From positions 1 to 61,712 of the forward strand of contig NZ_JASZYF010000034.1 in NCBI RefSeq assembly GCF_030317115.1: a DNA stretch of 61,712 bases. The letters run 5' to 3'. The position numbers were made by a program, and so were the translations under genes. Of the stretch, positions 39,048 through 48,489 are shown one piece after another; positions within the stretch are counted from its first letter, which is position 1, and each line of letters opens with the position of its first letter. The notes below the pieces were generated by a model that had not been told where the DNA came from, did no database searches, and saw nothing but the letters and a program-made list of their open reading frames with translations. The stretch comes from Variovorax gracilis (lineage in GTDB: Bacteria > Pseudomonadota > Gammaproteobacteria > Burkholderiales > Burkholderiaceae_C).

Positions 39048-39830
39048 ATGACCGCGCGTTGGGCAGACTTCCTGTACGGGCTGGTCGGGAGGCGGCGCAC
39101 CCAGGCGGCCAATCGCCAGTTGGGCTGCGTGCTTGCCGCCGTTGCGGGCGCCATCAACGCCGGTGGCTTTCTTGCCGTGCACCGCTACACCTCTCACATG
39201 ACGGGGATCGTGTCGTCGGTCGCCGACGACTTCGCCATCGGCAGCGGGGCACTGGCGCTCGCAGGCGTGGGGGCGCTTGCGACATTCGTGAGCGGGGCGG
39301 CCTGCACGGCGCTCCTGATCAACTGGGCACGCCGCCAAAGGTTGCACAGCAAGTATGCGCTGGCCCTGATGGTCGAGGCGGCGCTGTTGCTGTTGTTCGG
39401 CCTGGCGGGTGCGAATCTCGCGTCCTTCGCCCACCTGATGGTGCCCTCCACGGTACTGCTGTTGTGCTTCATCATGGGCTTGCAAAACGCGATCATCGCC
39501 AAGATTTCAGGTGCCGAAATTCGCACGACGCACATGACCGGTATCGCCACAGACATCGGGATCGAGCTGGGCCGGCTGTTCTACTGGAACCGCAACGCGG
39601 CGGCCAATAGCGTGCACTTCGTCAAGGCCAACCGCGACAAGCTCTTCATTCATTGCGCCATCCTGGCGTCGTTCTTCGCGGGGGGCGTGGTCGGCGCTTT
39701 GGCATTCAAGGCTGTGGGTTTCTCGGCGACCATTCCAATCGCCTTCACATTGGCCGTGCTGGCGTTGCCGCCGATTCTGGTCGACCTTCACTTGCGTCGC
39801 TTCGGCCATCGGTCAGCGCATGGACGGTGA
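39048..39830 (+). CDS. DUF1275 (YoaK-like) membrane protein
   Basis: 260-residue membrane protein with about six spans: GCVLAAVAGAINAGGFLAV, the conserved YTSHMTGIVSS, then spans around 70-90, 104-125 and 130-150, the repeated TTHMTGIATDIGIELG, and two C-terminal spans. The two THMTG repeats are diagnostic of DUF1275, a family of unknown function sometimes called YoaK. I chose the ATG at 39048; the upstream in-frame codons are GC-rich intergenic sequence. It is divergent from thiolase and shares its operator sites. Confidence 0.85.
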   Translation: MTARWADFLYGLVGRRRTQAANRQLGCVLAAVAGAINAGGFLAVHRYTSHMTGIVSSVADDFAIGSGALALAGVGALATFVSGAACTALLINWARRQRLHSKYALALMVEAALLLLFGLAGANLASFAHLMVPSTVLLLCFIMGLQNAIIAKISGAEIRTTHMTGIATDIGIELGRLFYWNRNAAANSVHFVKANRDKLFIHCAILASFFAGGVVGALAFKAVGFSATIPIAFTLAVLALPPILVDLHLRRFGHRSAHGR

Positions 39831-39958
39831 AGCGCGCCCACGGGATGGCGGCGGCCGAATGCAGTTGCGGGCATCGGCGCGGACCGGACTGGTGCTTGAC
39901 GTCACCGGCGGATCCTCCGATGGTTCATGCTTAGCGCCCCACTTGTCGGAGGGATGAC

Positions 39959-40165
39959 ATGGCCGATACAAGCTTTGAGCACCATGGGAATCAAGTCGAG
40001 ATCAAGGCCTGGCAGGCAGAAAACCGTTGGGCATCGTCGTTCCAGTTTGATGATCGGTTGCCGGTCAAGAATGTTCAAACCGGCGCGCGCTCCGAGGAAC
40101 AGGCGCTGATCGAGGCGAGGCACGAAGCCATCGCGACGATCAAGGCGGTGCGCAACGGGCCGTAG
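39959..40165 (+). CDS. Small conserved protein, function unknown
   Basis: 68-residue protein with GGAGG eight bases before the ATG. The fold looks like a short beta sheet then a helix: VEIKAWQAENRWASSFQFDD, then SEEQALIEARHEAIATIKAV. It is a small cytoplasmic protein of the sort common beside stress genes in Burkholderiales. I do not know a function. It lies between DUF1275 and phosphoketolase. Confidence 0.7.
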   Translation: MADTSFEHHGNQVEIKAWQAENRWASSFQFDDRLPVKNVQTGARSEEQALIEARHEAIATIKAVRNGP

Positions 40166-40515
40166 CCTGAAGGAGAGGAGGCAGGCGCATGTTCAACCTG
40201 CCGCCGGCAAGCGACGTCGCATTTGTCAGGCAGTAAGGCAACGACTCTGCGGCGTCGCCGCTCAGAATTTCTCGAGGCCGCACCGGCACCGCGATCCGAG
40301 AACATTCGCCGGCTTTGCGCGGCCCATTTCGTGGACTATCACCGCGATGACCGGCGGAGAACGGGTGATGCAGTCGCCGAAGGGAGCGGCATGCCCCAAG
40401 TTCACGGAGAGCGTCAGGCGTTCGTGATCTCGGTCTGTCATACGGTGTGTCATCCTTACGCTGTAGTCTCGCTTAGACCCGACGCCAATGCGCCATTGGG
40501 CCAACGACCCCGCAA
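40166..40515. other. Gap after the 68-aa gene
   Basis: 350 bases with no gene that I can support. No clear terminator follows the phosphoketolase gene here. Confidence 0.35.
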
Positions 40516-42906
40516 TCAGGTTCGGGACTGACTGCCCCGCTGCGTCCAATTCCAGCCGGCGATCTCCGGCATGTCCTGGCCATGGCGAACGATGTACGCC
40601 CTGTGCTCGAGCAATCGGTCCCGCAGATGCTGCTGCACGTGGCCCGCGCGATCGTGGACGCGCGGCACCTGGTCGATCGCGTCTGCCGCGAGGTGGAAGC
40701 GGTCGAGCCTGTTGAGCACCGTCATGTCGAACGGTGTGGTGGTCGTGCCTTCTTCCTGGTAGCCGTGCACGTGAAAGTTGTCGTGGTTGGTGCGCTTGTA
40801 TGTGAGCCGGTGGATCAGCCACGGATAGCCGTGAAAGGCGAAGATGACCGGCTTGTCCGCCGTGAAAATCGAATCGAATGCCCCGTCCGACAGGCCATGC
40901 GGATGCGCCGAGGGCGATTGCAGGGTCATCAGGTCGACCACATTGACGACGCGGACCTTCAGATCAGGCAGATGCTGCCGTAGCAGATCGACGGCGGCAA
41001 GCGTCTCCAGAGTCGGCACGTCGCCCGCGCAGGCCATCACCACGTCCGGCGCTTCACCCTCGTCATTGCTGGCCCAAGTCCAGATGCTCATGCCGACGCT
41101 GCAGTGGCGCATCGCGGCGTCCATGTCCAGCCACTGTGATTCCGGCGCCTTGCCGGCCACGATCACGTTGACATAGTCGCGGCTGCGCAAGCAGTGATCG
41201 ACCACTGACAGCAGCGTGTTCGCGTCTGGCGGCAGATAGACGCGCACCACTTCGGCCTTCTTGCTGACGACGTGGTCGATGAAGCCCGGATCCTGGTGGC
41301 TGAAGCCGTTGTGATCTTGCTGCCAAACGTGGCTGGTCAGCAGGTAGTTAAGGGACGCGATCGGACGGCGCCAGGGGATCTGTCGCGAGACCTTCAACCA
41401 CTTCGCGTGCTGGTTGAACATCGAGTCGATGATGTGGATGAAGGCCTCGTAGCATGAGAAGAAACCGTGCCGGCCGGTCAGCAGGTAGCCCTCGAGCCAT
41501 CCCTGGCAGAGATGCTCGCTAAGCACTTCCATCACGCGTCCGTTGGCCCCGACATGGTCATCGCCAGGAAGGATCTCAGCTGTCGAGATCCGGTTGGTCA
41601 CCTCGAAGAGCGCCCCCAGGCGGTTGGATGCTGTCTCATCCGGCCCCATCACACGGAAGTTGCGCTCGCCGTCATTGAGTCGCATCACCTCCCTCAGGAA
41701 TTCGCCTGTCACGCGCATCGCCTCGGCTTTGACCGCACCGGGCGCTGGCACGGCAACGGCGAAGTCGCGGAAGTCCGGCAGCCTGAGATCCTTGACCAGC
41801 AAGCCACCATTGGCATGGGGATTGGCACTCATCCGGCGACCGCCACGGGGCGCGAGCGCTGCGATGTTGGCTCGCAGCGCGCCGTCTTCGTCGAACAGTT
41901 CCTGCGGTCGGTAACTACGCATCCAGTCGTCCAGCAGCGCGACGTGGGACGGCTTGTCCGCGAACCCTGCCAGAGGCACCTGGTGCGCGCGTTGCGTGCC
42001 TTCGATGGCTATGCCTTCGACCGTCTCGGGCCCGGTCCAGCCCTTGGGAGAACGCAGCACGATCATCGGCCAACTGCGGCGCCGGCTGAAGCCATCGGCG
42101 CGGGCTTCCACCTGGATGGCGCGGATCACGTCGAGCACCGTGTCGAGCGCGGTGGCCATCATCCGGTGCATGGCCTCAGGCTCGTGGCCCGAGACGAAGT
42201 GCGGCTCGTAGCCGTAGCCGCGCATCAACGCCGAAAGTTCTTCGTCGCCGATGCGCGCCAGCACCGTCGGCCCAGCGATCTTGTAGCCGTTGAGATGGAG
42301 GATCGGCAGCACTGCGCCGTCGTGCGCGGGATTCAGGAACTTGTTCGAATGCCAGCTTGCGGCCAGGGCGCCGGTCTCCGCCTCCCCGTCGCCGATCACG
42401 CAACAGGCCAGCAGGTCCGGGTTGTCGAACACCGCGCCATAGGCGTGCAGCAGCGAGTAGCCGAGTTCACCGCCTTCGTGGATGGATCCCGGTGTTTCGG
42501 CTGAGACATGGCTGGGGATGCCACCGGGGAAGGAGAACTGCCTGAACAGCCGCTGGAGGCCTTCGACGTCATGTCCGATGTGCGGATACACCTCGCTGTA
42601 GGTGCCTTCGAGATAGGTGTTTGCCACCACCCCGGGGCCGCCGTGACCCGGTCCCGCGATGAAGATCGCATCGAGCTCGCGGGCGTTGATGGCCCGGTTC
42701 ATGTGCGCGTAGATGAAATTCAGGCCCGGCGTGGTGCCCCAATGACCCAGCAGGCGCGGCTTGATGTGCTCGAGGGCGAGCGGCACGCGCAGCATCGGGT
42801 TGCTCATCAGGTAGATCTGGCCGACCGAGAGGAAGTTGGCGGCGCGCCACCAAGCGTCGACGCCGGCGAGATCGTCGGGCGACGGCGATGCGTTGTGCTT
42901 TGACAT
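40516..42906 (-). CDS. xfp: Phosphoketolase
   Basis: 796-residue thiamine-diphosphate enzyme, full length. Key stretches are GHGGPGVVANTYLEGTYSE (about 88-105), the TPP motif GDGEAETGALAASWHSNKF (172-190) with LHLNGYKIAGPT, and the C-terminal FHGYPWLIHRLTYKRTNHDN. It splits xylulose-5-P or fructose-6-P with phosphate into acetyl-P and a smaller sugar phosphate. Acetyl-P then gives ATP through acetate kinase, whose gene lies directly upstream with a four-base gap. The ATG at 42906 has GGAG upstream. The pathway yields energy without respiration, which fits the low-oxygen theme. Confidence 0.96.
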   Translation of the reverse strand: MSKHNASPSPDDLAGVDAWWRAANFLSVGQIYLMSNPMLRVPLALEHIKPRLLGHWGTTPGLNFIYAHMNRAINARELDAIFIAGPGHGGPGVVANTYLEGTYSEVYPHIGHDVEGLQRLFRQFSFPGGIPSHVSAETPGSIHEGGELGYSLLHAYGAVFDNPDLLACCVIGDGEAETGALAASWHSNKFLNPAHDGAVLPILHLNGYKIAGPTVLARIGDEELSALMRGYGYEPHFVSGHEPEAMHRMMATALDTVLDVIRAIQVEARADGFSRRRSWPMIVLRSPKGWTGPETVEGIAIEGTQRAHQVPLAGFADKPSHVALLDDWMRSYRPQELFDEDGALRANIAALAPRGGRRMSANPHANGGLLVKDLRLPDFRDFAVAVPAPGAVKAEAMRVTGEFLREVMRLNDGERNFRVMGPDETASNRLGALFEVTNRISTAEILPGDDHVGANGRVMEVLSEHLCQGWLEGYLLTGRHGFFSCYEAFIHIIDSMFNQHAKWLKVSRQIPWRRPIASLNYLLTSHVWQQDHNGFSHQDPGFIDHVVSKKAEVVRVYLPPDANTLLSVVDHCLRSRDYVNVIVAGKAPESQWLDMDAAMRHCSVGMSIWTWASNDEGEAPDVVMACAGDVPTLETLAAVDLLRQHLPDLKVRVVNVVDLMTLQSPSAHPHGLSDGAFDSIFTADKPVIFAFHGYPWLIHRLTYKRTNHDNFHVHGYQEEGTTTTPFDMTVLNRLDRFHLAADAIDQVPRVHDRAGHVQQHLRDRLLEHRAYIVRHGQDMPEIAGWNWTQRGSQSRT

Positions 42907-42910
42907 AGGA

Positions 42911-44130
42911 TCAACTCCAGTCTGGAGAGTTAAAGAGAATCTGACAGGCTTCGTCGGCGATCACCTGCTCCTCGTTGGTGGCCATGACGAGCAGGGCCAG
43001 CTTGCTGTCGGTCGAATCAATGCGCGGCGCATGCGCTGCATTGACTGTTGAGTCGATGCGCGCGCCGAGCCACGCCAGGTGGCGGCAGATTGCCGCGCGA
43101 ACTTCCAGTCGGTGCTGGCGGATGCCAGCGGTGAACACCAGCGAGTCGATACCGCCGAGCGTGGTTGCGATGGCGGCGACTTCGCGCGATATCCGCAGGG
43201 CGAACAGCTCAATCGCACTTCGCCTGCCTCCGGGGCGCTGCTGGCGGCGAGTTCACGAACGGCTGCAGAGATGCCCGAGACGCCAAGTGGGCCCGAGCGG
43301 TGATAGAGGATGTCCTGCACCTCGTCGAGCGTCATCCCACAAACCTTCAGCAGGTGCAGCAGCACACCGGGGTCGAGGGCGCCGGGCGGCGTTGCCATCG
43401 GGATGCCGTCGAGCGTCGAGAACGCTATGCTGGTGTCCCTGCTCCCACCGGCCTCGAGCCCGCACAGGCTGGCGCCACTGCCCAGGTGCGCCACCACGGT
43501 GCGGCCGGAGGCCAGCGCGGGATGCGCGTGCCGCATCTGCCCGGCGATGAACTTGTCGGACTGCCCATGGAATCCGTAGCGTTTGATGCCTTGCTCGAAC
43601 AGTTCACGCGGCAGCGCGAACCGGCGCACCAAGTCGCTCTGCGTCCGATGGAAGGCGGTATCGAAGGAGGCGGTCTGAGCCATCTGCGGGCGCAGTTGTC
43701 GAACAGCGCGAATCAGGCTCAGGCTCTGCGGCTGGTGCATCGGCGCGAGCTGCGCGAGGGAGTCGATGTCAGCCAGCGGTTCATCCGTGATTCGTGTTGC
43801 ACCTGGGAATTGGTCGCTGCCGTGGACGACCCGATGGGCCACGCCCTCAAGACCATCTGGCGACGCATGCGGCACGAGCCGGTCGAGCAGTTCCTCGACG
43901 ACGTCTTGCGGGCCGGACGCGATCCTGACGCTCAGATCCTCTTCGCTGATCGTGCTGCGCACATCGAGCCACAGGGTCACGGGTTCGCGGCGCAGGTCGA
44001 TCGCGCCGCGGCCGAATGCGTCGGCTCGTCCCGACTTCACCGAAAAGAGGCCGATCTTGATCGTCGAGGACCCGGGATTCAAGGTGAGGAGAACGCAGTC
44101 TCGGCCGTCGACAATTGCAGACCGGGCCAT
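42911..44130 (-). pseudogene. ackA: Acetate kinase with a frameshift
   Basis: The first about 305 residues are a good acetate kinase: LTLNPGSSTIKIGLF at the start, GVAHRVVHG, ASFDTAFHRT, GFHGQSDKFIAGQM, GSGASLCGLEAGGSRDT and the GALDPGVLLHLL region. Near 43220 a one-base indel shifts the frame. The other frame carries AIELFALRISREVAAIATTL and FTAGIRQHRLEVRAAICRHL on to the natural end at 42911. Restored length would be about 405, normal for AckA. It sits between usp (15-base gap) and xfp (4-base gap). If the shift is genuine the phosphoketolase route lacks its kinase here. Confidence 0.85.
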
Positions 44131-44145
44131 CAGTGGTGTCCCGGG

Positions 44146-44670
44146 CTATTCCATCGCCAGCGCGCCTGCAGACAGACTCATGTGCTCAGGCGCCGGATGC
44201 ACCGCTGTGGTCGTCGCAACGATCTCGGGCGCGCGCACGAGCAGAACAGGCACGGTCGCGTAACGAAGGATGTTCTCCGCGCTGCTTCCGAGCACCATGC
44301 GCCCGACGCCGCGGCGGCCATGTGTTCCGAGCACGATCAGATCCGCTGGCCATCGGCTGGCCTCGGCCGTTACCAGCACATGCACGAGGCCCGAGAAGGT
44401 GTCGTTCAGGATCGTCTCGACCTCTATGCCCGCAGCGGCGACAGTGAACCTCGCCTGCTCAAGGATGCGAGCGCCGTTCTCGCGCAGGATGCCCAGGAGA
44501 TCTCCACCATAGCCCGCATAGGCTTCCATGCCGAAGGAAAACGAAAGCTCGTCCACGACGTGGATGAGTCGCAGGCGGCCATGCGTGATCTGGGCGATGC
44601 AGATGGCCTCTTCCAGGCCGCGGTTGGACGTAGTGCTGCCGTCGACGGGGACGAGAATTCGCTGGTACAT
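44146..44670 (-). CDS. Universal stress protein, single domain
   Basis: 174-residue UspA-type protein: YQRILVPVDGSTTSNRGLEE at the start, RLIHVVDELSFSFGMEAY in the middle, and the nucleotide-binding IVLGTHGRRGVGRMVLGSSAENILR near residue 130. It should bind ATP. The ATG at 44670 has AAAGGAG upstream. It heads the usp-ackA-xfp operon, an arrangement typical for genes switched on when oxygen is low. A GTGC-N6-GCAC element lies 81-98 bases upstream. The C-terminal 25 residues extend beyond the usual fold. Confidence 0.93.
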   Translation of the reverse strand: MYQRILVPVDGSTTSNRGLEEAICIAQITHGRLRLIHVVDELSFSFGMEAYAGYGGDLLGILRENGARILEQARFTVAAAGIEVETILNDTFSGLVHVLVTAEASRWPADLIVLGTHGRRGVGRMVLGSSAENILRYATVPVLLVRAPEIVATTTAVHPAPEHMSLSAGALAME

Positions 44671-44750
44671 GGCGCTCCTTTCAGGAGGCTGGGGCATTGA
44701 TTCGGGCAAACGGGTGCGTGAATCTCTTCTAGACGCTTCGGCGCCGCGCA

Positions 44751-44768
44751 GTCTGTGCGGCATCGCAC
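44751..44768 (-). promoter_or_regulatory. GTGC-N6-GCAC element, site 3
   Basis: On the minus strand GTGCGATGCCGCACAGAC, pointing towards usp-ackA-xfp and ending 81 bases from the usp ATG. It differs from site 2 at one position in 18. Confidence 0.6.
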
Positions 44769-44820
44769 GAAGCACAGTCAAGGCAGGAAATTTGAATCAC
44801 ACGCAGCATTGAACAGAGAA

Positions 44821-45884
44821 ATAGGTATATTCGCGCGCGCTCGAGGCATGACGACCGACGCCTTGCCGATCAGCCCGAAAGCAGGCCGACGCCAGGACTT
44901 GAAGGTGGAGAACCTGGCTGGGCTGAAACGCGGCGAAGACGGACCATGAGAGTTCGAAACCCGACACGAAGAAGGCCCGCGCAGGCTTGGTGGCCAGGGC
45001 GGTTTCGAAGCGGGCCACGATGAAGGTGGTCCACATCTGCGCCCCAGGCCCACGATCAACCACGGCAGCCGGTGGCGCGCTGCGCATCGGCGGCTACTGC
45101 AGCGCTTTGCGCGCGTCGTTTGATCCCCGCGTCACGCAGCGATCCGGTGCGGGTCGACGGGTTCCTGGAACACAAGTCAAATCACCAAGGGTAAGTGAAG
45201 CACTGGAATCCATGGTCAGGAGCATCTGCGTCAAAGCCCAGGCTCTGATGGCGGTAAGCATATCTGCAGTGTCAATCCGGATTCGGGCCGCGCGGGGAAA
45301 TACCGCCGAAGAGCGAGGCGATGTCCCACAGGTGAAAGACATACAGGCCATACGATGATTCATGACCGATCCACGCAATGTCGCGCACGACAAAAAAGTG
45401 CACCAAGAGAAAAAGCATCGCGGCGAAGAAATCGCGCCTGGCGCAGAGCACGTGCCTCAACCGGGACAGAAGCCCGCCTTGAAACATGAAGAAGGCAATG
45501 CCGGTGCGCCAGACGATACCGCGGCAGGTTGATCATTGTCAGCGCGGCGCTGTGCTTTCAAACTCACCGCGATGGCGAAAGCGACTGTCTGCTCGATCGA
45601 AGACCTGTAGGGTAGCGAACATCCCGCCCACGGTATGTCGTAGTCCAATCTGACGCTGGGCAATCCGATTGTTCCCTTTCCAGACGCCCGCGCTGTTCTC
45701 CATCACCATCGAAGCGTCGGAGCTGGTTGTTCTCCGTTCTCACAAGAGCCCCGCGCAGCCAAGAGCCGGTTTGGGTGCAGCAGGTGCGGCATCGATGCGG
45801 AGGGAGCGTCCGGCCACTGAGGTTACCCGACTCAGGCATCTGGCGGCTCTGCAGCGTCGCGATTCACAGTGCGGTCATCGTTGA
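44821..45884. other. Long gap without a convincing gene
   Basis: About 1060 bases. Several short frames exist on both strands. One at 45272-45487 (minus) gives a hydrophobic peptide with FLLVHFFVVRDIAWIG and SYGLYVFHLWDIASLF, perhaps part of a lost membrane protein. None has a ribosome site or a known family. I see no RNA gene. Confidence 0.4.
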
Positions 45885-45902
45885 GTAGGCCAACGCACAG
45901 AC
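45885..45902 (+). promoter_or_regulatory. Degenerate GTGC-N6-GCAC element
   Basis: GTAGGCCAACGCACAGAC keeps the right half and the AGAC tail but has GTAG in place of GTGC. It ends 62 bases before the GNAT gene, in line with the other copies' positions. Confidence 0.35.
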
Positions 45903-45963
45903 TCCGCGCAGCATTGCGAGCAAGGTAGGAGCAATTCCGCCCAACTCATTCGAAAGCAACCCC

Positions 45964-46572
45964 ATGATCGCTCCCCGAACCTCTGCGAACTCGATGACCG
46001 AGTCGTTGCCCGTCGCTCCTGGCAAGGCCGGCGCGGTTGAACCTGAAGCCAGTTGGACGGAGGTGTTGCGAGGCGGTGATCGCATACGCATTCGTCCGAT
46101 TCACGAAGAGGATGCAGCGATGGAGCGCCGATTCATCGAGGAACTCTCGCCGGCTTCCCGTCGATTTCGATTCCTGGACACGATGCGCTCGCCCAGTGAC
46201 GCGCTTCTCAAGCAACTCACGGTCATCGATCCGGCGACTGATGTCGCTTACGTCGCCGTCGTCGACGATGAATCCCAGGATCACCAGATCGGCGTCGCGC
46301 GTTTCAGTGCGGAGCCGGGCGGCGGGGATTGCGAGTTCGCGGTGGCCGTCAGCGACAAGTGGCAGAACAAGGGGCTTGGGATGCACCTGATGCACCATCT
46401 GATGGAGGCCGCGAGGCAGAGAGGCATAGCCGAGATGCACTCCAGCGACGCGTCGGACAACGACCTTATGAGGCGGTTCGCAGAACAGTTGCACCTCGAC
46501 CACAGGCCTGACCCAGATGACGCGACTCAAGTGTTGTACAGCATGAAGCTGGGCCCCCGGCGCCAGCGCTGA
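45964..46572 (+). CDS. GNAT-family acetyltransferase
   Basis: 202-residue acetyltransferase resembling the GNAT domain of protein-lysine acetyltransferases (Pat/PatZ type): RIRPIHEEDAAMERRFIEEL, SPASRRFRFLDTMRSPSD near the start, CEFAVAVSDKWQNKGLGMHL (the acetyl-CoA-binding Q-x-x-G-x-G region) and a closing LHLDHRPDPDDATQVLYSM. The first 35 residues are probably flexible. Its relatives regulate metabolic enzymes such as acyl-CoA ligases by acetylation, and an acyl-CoA ligase lies 5 kb downstream. ATG at 45964; no strong ribosome site. Confidence 0.82.
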   Translation: MIAPRTSANSMTESLPVAPGKAGAVEPEASWTEVLRGGDRIRIRPIHEEDAAMERRFIEELSPASRRFRFLDTMRSPSDALLKQLTVIDPATDVAYVAVVDDESQDHQIGVARFSAEPGGGDCEFAVAVSDKWQNKGLGMHLMHHLMEAARQRGIAEMHSSDASDNDLMRRFAEQLHLDHRPDPDDATQVLYSMKLGPRRQR

Positions 46573-46751
46573 TACTTGAGCCGGCCCGCTTTCGTCCAAC
46601 GAAGATTTCGTAAACGTCCGGCAGCAATACAGGCTGTCGCCAGAATGCGACCGGACCAGACCATCCTCTTGCCACCTCGATCGCCGCTCAGCTGCCTAGC
46701 CGACGCGCGCTTGGCTGGCGGCGGCGGCTTGTCTGGCACTTTGCAAGCGCA

Positions 46752-46769
46752 GTCTGTGCACCATTGCAC
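46752..46769 (-). promoter_or_regulatory. GTGC-N6-GCAC element, site 4
   Basis: On the minus strand GTGCAATGGTGCACAGAC. It lies 85-102 bases before the ATPase start and faces site 4b at 46782 in inverted orientation. A candidate -10 TTATAGT follows at 46806. Confidence 0.55.
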
Positions 46770-46781
46770 CTATGTCAGAAG

Positions 46782-46799
46782 GTGCGCTACCGTACAGAC
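46782..46799 (+). promoter_or_regulatory. GTGC-N6-GCAC element, site 4b (one mismatch)
   Basis: GTGCGCTACCGTACAGAC, with GTAC in place of GCAC. It pairs with site 4 twelve bases away, just upstream of a TTATAGT box. Confidence 0.5.
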
Positions 46800-46908
46800 C
46801 GGAAGTTATAGTGGCCCGCACGCTCGTTACCTCTACAAGGAGATGACGGGCCAATGACGTACACGCTAAACCCTCGCGCACTCGGCGATCCGTCCGTGCA
46901 GCCAATCG

Positions 46909-48489
46909 CTAGCCCGAACTTTTCACCAGTGGTCTGACGCGATGTTGATCGAGGCTGTGCGCCGTCATTGAGCGCGATGTCGCGTCGGATGCGAGGTACT
47001 GGACGGGATGGTGGCCGATTTTGGACATACGACCCCCTTACCCCCATTCTTTGTCAACGTGCCGGGGACAGCACTGGATGAGGTTCATAGGGCCAGGGCC
47101 TGGGCAGCATGGAGGAACACGCTGCGCAGCGGGTGATGCGAGGCCAGCAGCACTCGCACGCGGCGCGTATTGCGCACGATGGCCGCGCCGATCTTGATGA
47201 GCCGCACGCGGATCGTGGCCGCGGTGGCGCGCTCCAGCTCACTGCCCTTCAAGGCGAGTTCTCGAAGGCGCTGCATCAGGGTGTAGGCCAATGCTGCCAG
47301 CAGCAAGCGCAGCTGGTTGGCCGCAAAGCGGTGGCAACTTGCTCGTGTGCCGAACAGGTCGAGCTGCGCCTCCTTGATGCGGTTCTCGGCTTCGCCGCGG
47401 GCACAGTACAAGCGCTCATACAGCTGTGCAGCGTCGCCCTTGAGATCGGTCACCACGAAGCGCGGGTTGTTGCCCTGGGTACCGTGCTCCAGCCGCGTGA
47501 TCACCCGTCGTTCGATGGCCCAGCTGTCGGCCGCGTAGACGAACTCGTCAATCAGGCGCTGCTTGGTGCCGGTGCGTTCGTACTCGTGCGCGAGCATCGC
47601 CTCGGCGTATTGCACGATGGCTTCCAGCCGAGCATTGCGCGCAAGACTCACGATGTAGTTCACGCCCGAGCGCTCGCACCAGCGCAGCAGGCGCTGGCGA
47701 CAAAAGCCCGAGTCACCGCGCACGATGATGCGCACCTCGGGCCACGCTTGGCGCAGCCGCTGCACCAGCAGCTTGATGAGGGCCGCGGCGTTCTTCGCGC
47801 CGTCAATGCGGCTGCGCCGCAAGACACACGCGAGCATCGCCTGGCCGCAGAACACGTACAGCGGCAGATAGCAGTGGTGGTCGTAGTAGGCGTGGAACTC
47901 GCTGAGCTCCTGGGCGCCGTGCAACGGCACGTCCGAGGCGTCGATGTCCAGCACCAGTTCTGCGGGCGCGCTCTTGTGGCTGGTGATGAATTGCTCGATG
48001 AGCACTCCATGCAAAGCCACCGCCTGTGCTCGCGTGGCGCGTGTCTCCAGGCGACTCAGCGTGGGTGAGCTGGCCAGCGCATCGACCCTTCCCACGGCCG
48101 TTTGCATCAGCAAGTCGCCGCGCAACACGTCGTGATCGTTGAGGTCTTCGTAGCCGCAGCACAGCCCGTAGATGCGCTGCGCGAGCAGATCGCGAAGGCT
48201 GTGCGTGATGCGTGCCGGGTCGCGTGGATCGCTGAGCACGGCCGCAGCCGCTCGACTCAAACCAATGCGTTCATCCACACGCCGCAGCAGCAAGACGCCA
48301 CCGTCCGAGCCGAGATCGCCGCCCTCGAAGTTGGCCTCGATGACACGCCGGCCAAGCCGTCCCAAATCGATCGTCCCGTCCGTACAATTTGGCATCGGCA
48401 GCCCTCGGTTGAAATTGGCGTCAGATACCAATGTCAACGCGCTCCGGCACGAGGATGCCGACCCTCTACTGGTGAAATTTCCGGGCTAG
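46909..48489 (-). mobile_element. IS1380-family insertion sequence, about 1.58 kb
   Basis: Terminal inverted repeats match in 18 of 21 bases: TAGCCCGAACTTTTCACCAGT at 46910-46930 against the reverse complement of 48468-48488 (TAGCCCGGAAATTTCACCAGT, written 5'-3' on the minus strand). It encloses one intact transposase gene. It sits in the 5' end of the P-type ATPase gene. No target duplication is obvious (left flank AATCG, right flank GGTGC). Confidence 0.85.
47085..48395 (-). CDS. IS1380-family transposase
   Basis: 436-residue DDE transposase of the IS1380 family, apparently intact: LGRRVIEANFEGGDLGSDGG and VLLLRRVDERIGLSRAAAAV at the start, DIDASDVPLHGAQE (first aspartate), IIVRGDSGFCRQRLLRWCER (second) and LYCARGEAENRIKEAQLDLF with the glutamate in the last third. 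The ATG at 48395 follows the terminal repeat by about 70 bases. As the only full-length transposase in the window it may still be mobile. Confidence 0.94.
   Translation of the reverse strand: MPNCTDGTIDLGRLGRRVIEANFEGGDLGSDGGVLLLRRVDERIGLSRAAAAVLSDPRDPARITHSLRDLLAQRIYGLCCGYEDLNDHDVLRGDLLMQTAVGRVDALASSPTLSRLETRATRAQAVALHGVLIEQFITSHKSAPAELVLDIDASDVPLHGAQELSEFHAYYDHHCYLPLYVFCGQAMLACVLRRSRIDGAKNAAALIKLLVQRLRQAWPEVRIIVRGDSGFCRQRLLRWCERSGVNYIVSLARNARLEAIVQYAEAMLAHEYERTGTKQRLIDEFVYAADSWAIERRVITRLEHGTQGNNPRFVVTDLKGDAAQLYERLYCARGEAENRIKEAQLDLFGTRASCHRFAANQLRLLLAALAYTLMQRLRELALKGSELERATAATIRVRLIKIGAAIVRNTRRVRVLLASHHPLRSVFLHAAQALAL

Noticed and set aside
44698..44711. Possible FNR/ANR box TTGATTCGGGCAAA before usp
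   Set aside because: Only the left half matches TTGAT-N4-ATCAA. The right half is too poor, and no FNR protein with a cysteine cluster is encoded nearby.
45272..45487. Membrane protein gene on the minus strand
   Set aside because: The peptide is hydrophobic, but there is no ribosome site, no family match, and it lies in a debris zone; kept only as part of a gap.
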